Source: Xylanimonas cellulosilytica DSM 15894
GTDB lineage: Bacteria; Actinomycetota; Actinomycetes; Actinomycetales; Cellulomonadaceae
DNA length: 64,000 nt
Reading direction: 5' to 3'
Assembly: GCF_000024965.1 (NCBI RefSeq)
Contig: NC_013530.1
Location: forward strand, 62,001-126,000
The notes under the pieces are model-generated. The model had not been told where the DNA came from, made no database searches, and worked only from the letters and a program-made list of their open reading frames with translations. Position numbers and translations under genes: made by a program. Shown here in pieces: positions 61,934 to 64,000 of the stretch (the stretch's first letter is position 1; each line of letters starts with the position of its first letter).

Positions 61934-63568
61934 ATGTCTGTCGACGCGTCGCCGTCAACCCTACTGATCGACGGTCGTTCCCCGGCCGATGTCGCACTGC
62001 GGCACATCTGGAACGAGTGCATCGGCGCCGGGCGCGCCAACGAGGCGCTGCGTGCCGACTGGCAGAACCATTTCCGCGAGGCGGTGGACGTCCTCGGTGC
62101 CCGCTACGTGCGGTTCCACGGCATCTTCCACGACGACATGTTCGTGTACCGCGCCTCCGACGGCGGCGGGTTCGGCCCGGCCACCGTGCTGGAGACCCCC
62201 GTCTACACCTTCGCGTACGTCGACAAGGTGTTCGACGCGATCCTCGACGCCGGTGCACGCCCATTCGTCGAGCTCGGCTTCATGCCCCGTGAGCTCGCCA
62301 CCCAGACCGAGACCCTGTTCTGGTGGAAGGCGCACTGCAGCCCACCGAAGGACATGAACGCGTGGGTGGAGCTCGTCACCACGACCGTCGACCACTGGAT
62401 CGAGCGCTACGGCATCGACGAGGTGCGCACCTGGCCGTTCGAGGTGTGGAACGAGCCCAACCTGGTGCCGAACTTCTGGACCGGGACGCGCACCCAGTAC
62501 TTCGAGCTGTACGAGGCGACCGCCACGGCGATCAAGGCGATCGACCCGCAGCTTCGGGTCGGGGGCCCGTCCACGAGCGTGTTCGTTCCCGACGCGCGGT
62601 ACGAGGGGGAGTACCACGACCCGTCGCTCGAGGTCGAGACCGCGGTGGCGTCCGACCCCGACGACCTCGACTGGCAGCCCGTCTGGATCCACGAGTTCAT
62701 CGAGTACTGCGCAGAGCGTGACCTCCCGATCGACTTCCTCTCGACGCACCTCTACCCGACCGACTACGCGGCCGACTCGCTGGGCAAGGTGAGTGCGATC
62801 ACGCGCCACAAGGACGCCACGTACGCGGACCTGCAGCTGATGCGCAAGATCATCGAGAACAGCCCGTACCCGGACGCCGAGCTGCACATCACCGAGTGGT
62901 CGACCTCGCCCTCCAGCCGGGACGCGATCCACGACACGCTCTTCGCGGCGCCATACATCGTGCGGGCCTTCCTCAAGGGCGCACCGCTCGCAGAGTCGAT
63001 CTCGTACTGGACGTTCACGGACGTGTTCGAGGAGGGCGGCGGCGGCATCGGCCCGTTCCACGGCGGCTTCGGCTTCGTCAACGAGAACGGCCTGCACAAG
63101 CCGACGTTCCACGCGATGGCCATGCTGGCCCGCCTCGGTGACCGCCTGCTGGCCGAGCTGCCCGACGGCGCCATCACCCGCTCCTCCGCCACCGGCGACG
63201 TCGCCGCGATCTTCTACAACTACCCGGCCGACATGGGAAAGGCCGGGCTCGCCTCGCACCACCGCTACGCCGACACGCGCCCCCTCGCCGACGTCGGACC
63301 CGCCAGCCGCGTCCAGCACACGATCGAGGGCCTGACCCCGGGCGCACGCTTCGCCGTCGAGATCCTCGACTGGGACCACGGCAACGTCGCGGAGGCGTGG
63401 CACCAGATGGGGGCACCGCGCAACCTCTCGCGCCAGGACGTCGTCGACCTCCAGCACGTTGCCGACGGCCTCGACCGCCGCACCCTCGCGGTCGACGCCG
63501 ACGGCGTCCTGACCATCGACGTCGACCTCGCCCCGTGGGCCGTCATGTCGATCGCGCCAGCCGCCTGA
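61934..63568 (+). CDS. GH39 beta-xylosidase-like glycoside hydrolase
   Basis: A 544-residue intracellular GH39 enzyme without a signal peptide. The acid/base Glu is in WPFEVWNEPNLVPNFW and the nucleophile Glu in AELHITEWSTSPSSRD, with RFHGIFHDDMFVY and DFLSTHLYPTD earlier. The C-terminal part is the small beta-sandwich. GH39 enzymes release xylose from xylo-oligosaccharides (some act on other sugars). GGGAGG precedes ATG 61934; a TTG one codon earlier is possible. Confidence 0.92.
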   Translation: MSVDASPSTLLIDGRSPADVALRHIWNECIGAGRANEALRADWQNHFREAVDVLGARYVRFHGIFHDDMFVYRASDGGGFGPATVLETPVYTFAYVDKVFDAILDAGARPFVELGFMPRELATQTETLFWWKAHCSPPKDMNAWVELVTTTVDHWIERYGIDEVRTWPFEVWNEPNLVPNFWTGTRTQYFELYEATATAIKAIDPQLRVGGPSTSVFVPDARYEGEYHDPSLEVETAVASDPDDLDWQPVWIHEFIEYCAERDLPIDFLSTHLYPTDYAADSLGKVSAITRHKDATYADLQLMRKIIENSPYPDAELHITEWSTSPSSRDAIHDTLFAAPYIVRAFLKGAPLAESISYWTFTDVFEEGGGGIGPFHGGFGFVNENGLHKPTFHAMAMLARLGDRLLAELPDGAITRSSATGDVAAIFYNYPADMGKAGLASHHRYADTRPLADVGPASRVQHTIEGLTPGARFAVEILDWDHGNVAEAWHQMGAPRNLSRQDVVDLQHVADGLDRRTLAVDADGVLTIDVDLAPWAVMSIAPAA

Positions 63569-63634
63569 ACGGCGACACCGCTGCCGCGGCCGCCCGACCG
63601 GTCGCACCCCGCTGCGGGCTCTAGGGTTGGCCGC

Positions 63635-64000
63635 GTGCGCTGGCTGCGATGGCTCTTCCTCGTCTACCTCGGTGCCGTGCTGTCCCTGACGCTGTGGCCG
63701 TCGCTCGACCAGACGAACGTGCCCGGCTGGGCCGAGGCGACGGTGGAGTTCCTGGGCGGGCTGGGCATCCGCACGTCCGTGGCGGCGCTCGAGGCCGGGT
63801 CGAACCTGGTGATGTTCCTGCCGTTCGGGGTGTTCGGCGTGCTGCTGCTCGCACCCGCCCGACGGCGGTGGTCGCTGCTGACGGTCGCGCTGGTGGTGAC
63901 GGCGGCCGCGTTCGCCTTCTCCGGGACGATCGAGACGGTGCAGCTCGCGATCCCGGGCCGGGTGTCGACCCTCCAGGACGTCGCCCTGAACGGCGCCGGC
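63635..64000 (+). CDS. VanZ-family membrane protein, N-terminal part (runs off the window)
   Basis: GTG 63635 opens a frame that continues past the right edge (122 codons visible). It reads LRWLFLVYLGAVLSLTLWPS, then NLVMFLPFGVFGVLLL and FSGTIETVQLAIPGRVSTLQDVALNGAG, the VanZ-domain landmarks (ETVQ-x-x-x-PGR-x-x-x-x-DVxxN). VanZ-like proteins lower teicoplanin sensitivity in some bacteria; most are of unknown function. No clear ribosome site was seen. Confidence 0.85.
   Translation, partial: MRWLRWLFLVYLGAVLSLTLWPSLDQTNVPGWAEATVEFLGGLGIRTSVAALEAGSNLVMFLPFGVFGVLLLAPARRRWSLLTVALVVTAAAFAFSGTIETVQLAIPGRVSTLQDVALNGAG

Overview
The window is high-GC DNA, densely coded on both strands, with GTG starts, ATGA/GTGA start-stop overlaps and several promoters that look leaderless. 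Gene families (LacI-controlled sugar operons with MsiK-style ABC importers lacking their own ATPase, HrpA, Excalibur and STAS/LmeA proteins, GH13/GH39/GH3 enzymes) and a short repeat with the core TTGAGCCTGTCGAAACC point to an actinobacterium of the order Micrococcales, plausibly the Cellulomonas/Cellulosimicrobium/Promicromonospora neighbourhood. No rRNA, tRNA, prophage, insertion sequence or CRISPR array was seen. Family assignments come from reading motifs, not from database searches.

Layout. 1-3.1 kb: end of a drug-type ABC exporter, an APC amino-acid permease and a PspC protein. 3.3-9.5 kb: an alpha-glucoside operon (LacI regulator, GH13 alpha-glucosidase, binding lipoprotein, two permeases), followed by a convergent LysR regulator. 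10.6-14.9 kb: an exported RidA-family protein divergent from a twin-arginine flavin amine oxidase that is followed directly by tatA-tatB-tatC. 15-21.5 kb: a phosphotransferase and a macrodomain protein, then a long hrpA helicase gene. 21.6-22.4 kb: a FitAB/VapBC toxin-antitoxin pair. 22.5-24.3 kb: one protein joining GAF, histidine kinase, a receiver lacking its key residues and a LuxR domain. 24.4-27.7 kb: aldolase, HAD phosphatase, DhaL and DhaK. 27.7-30.2 kb: 5-oxoprolinase subunits. 30.4-34 kb: an M15 peptidase with long low-complexity regions, a STAS protein and an LmeA-like protein.

34.1-47.5 kb: two tandem amino-acid binding lipoproteins, then a complete lasso-peptide cluster (precursor, cyclase, RRE, B2 protease, exporter, two-component system, ABC-2 type transporter, FHA-like protein), then an amino-acid permease and ATPase. 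The cluster looks inserted into an amino-acid ABC operon. The predicted lasso core (Ser1-Asp9 ring, 21 residues) resembles streptomonomicin but is more basic. 47.5-55.1 kb: Excalibur protein, cold-shock protein and a branched-chain-type ABC importer (binding protein on +, livH-M-G-F on -) whose LivH has an unusual exported N-terminal domain. 55.3-61.8 kb: S9 oligopeptidase, GH3 lipoprotein, SRPBCC protein, aldolase-like lyase and a LacI regulator. 61.9-64 kb: GH39 beta-xylosidase and the start of a VanZ-family protein.

Two features stand out. First, a possible self-contained secreted oxidase unit: a Tat-exported amine or amino-acid oxidase, its own Tat translocon, and an exported RidA-like protein that could hydrolyse the reactive imine product. 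Second, palindromic repeat families have inserted in frame into coding genes (hrpA, livF, the S9 peptidase, pxpA), adding stop-free peptides such as VVEPVETT and VVSTGSTT.
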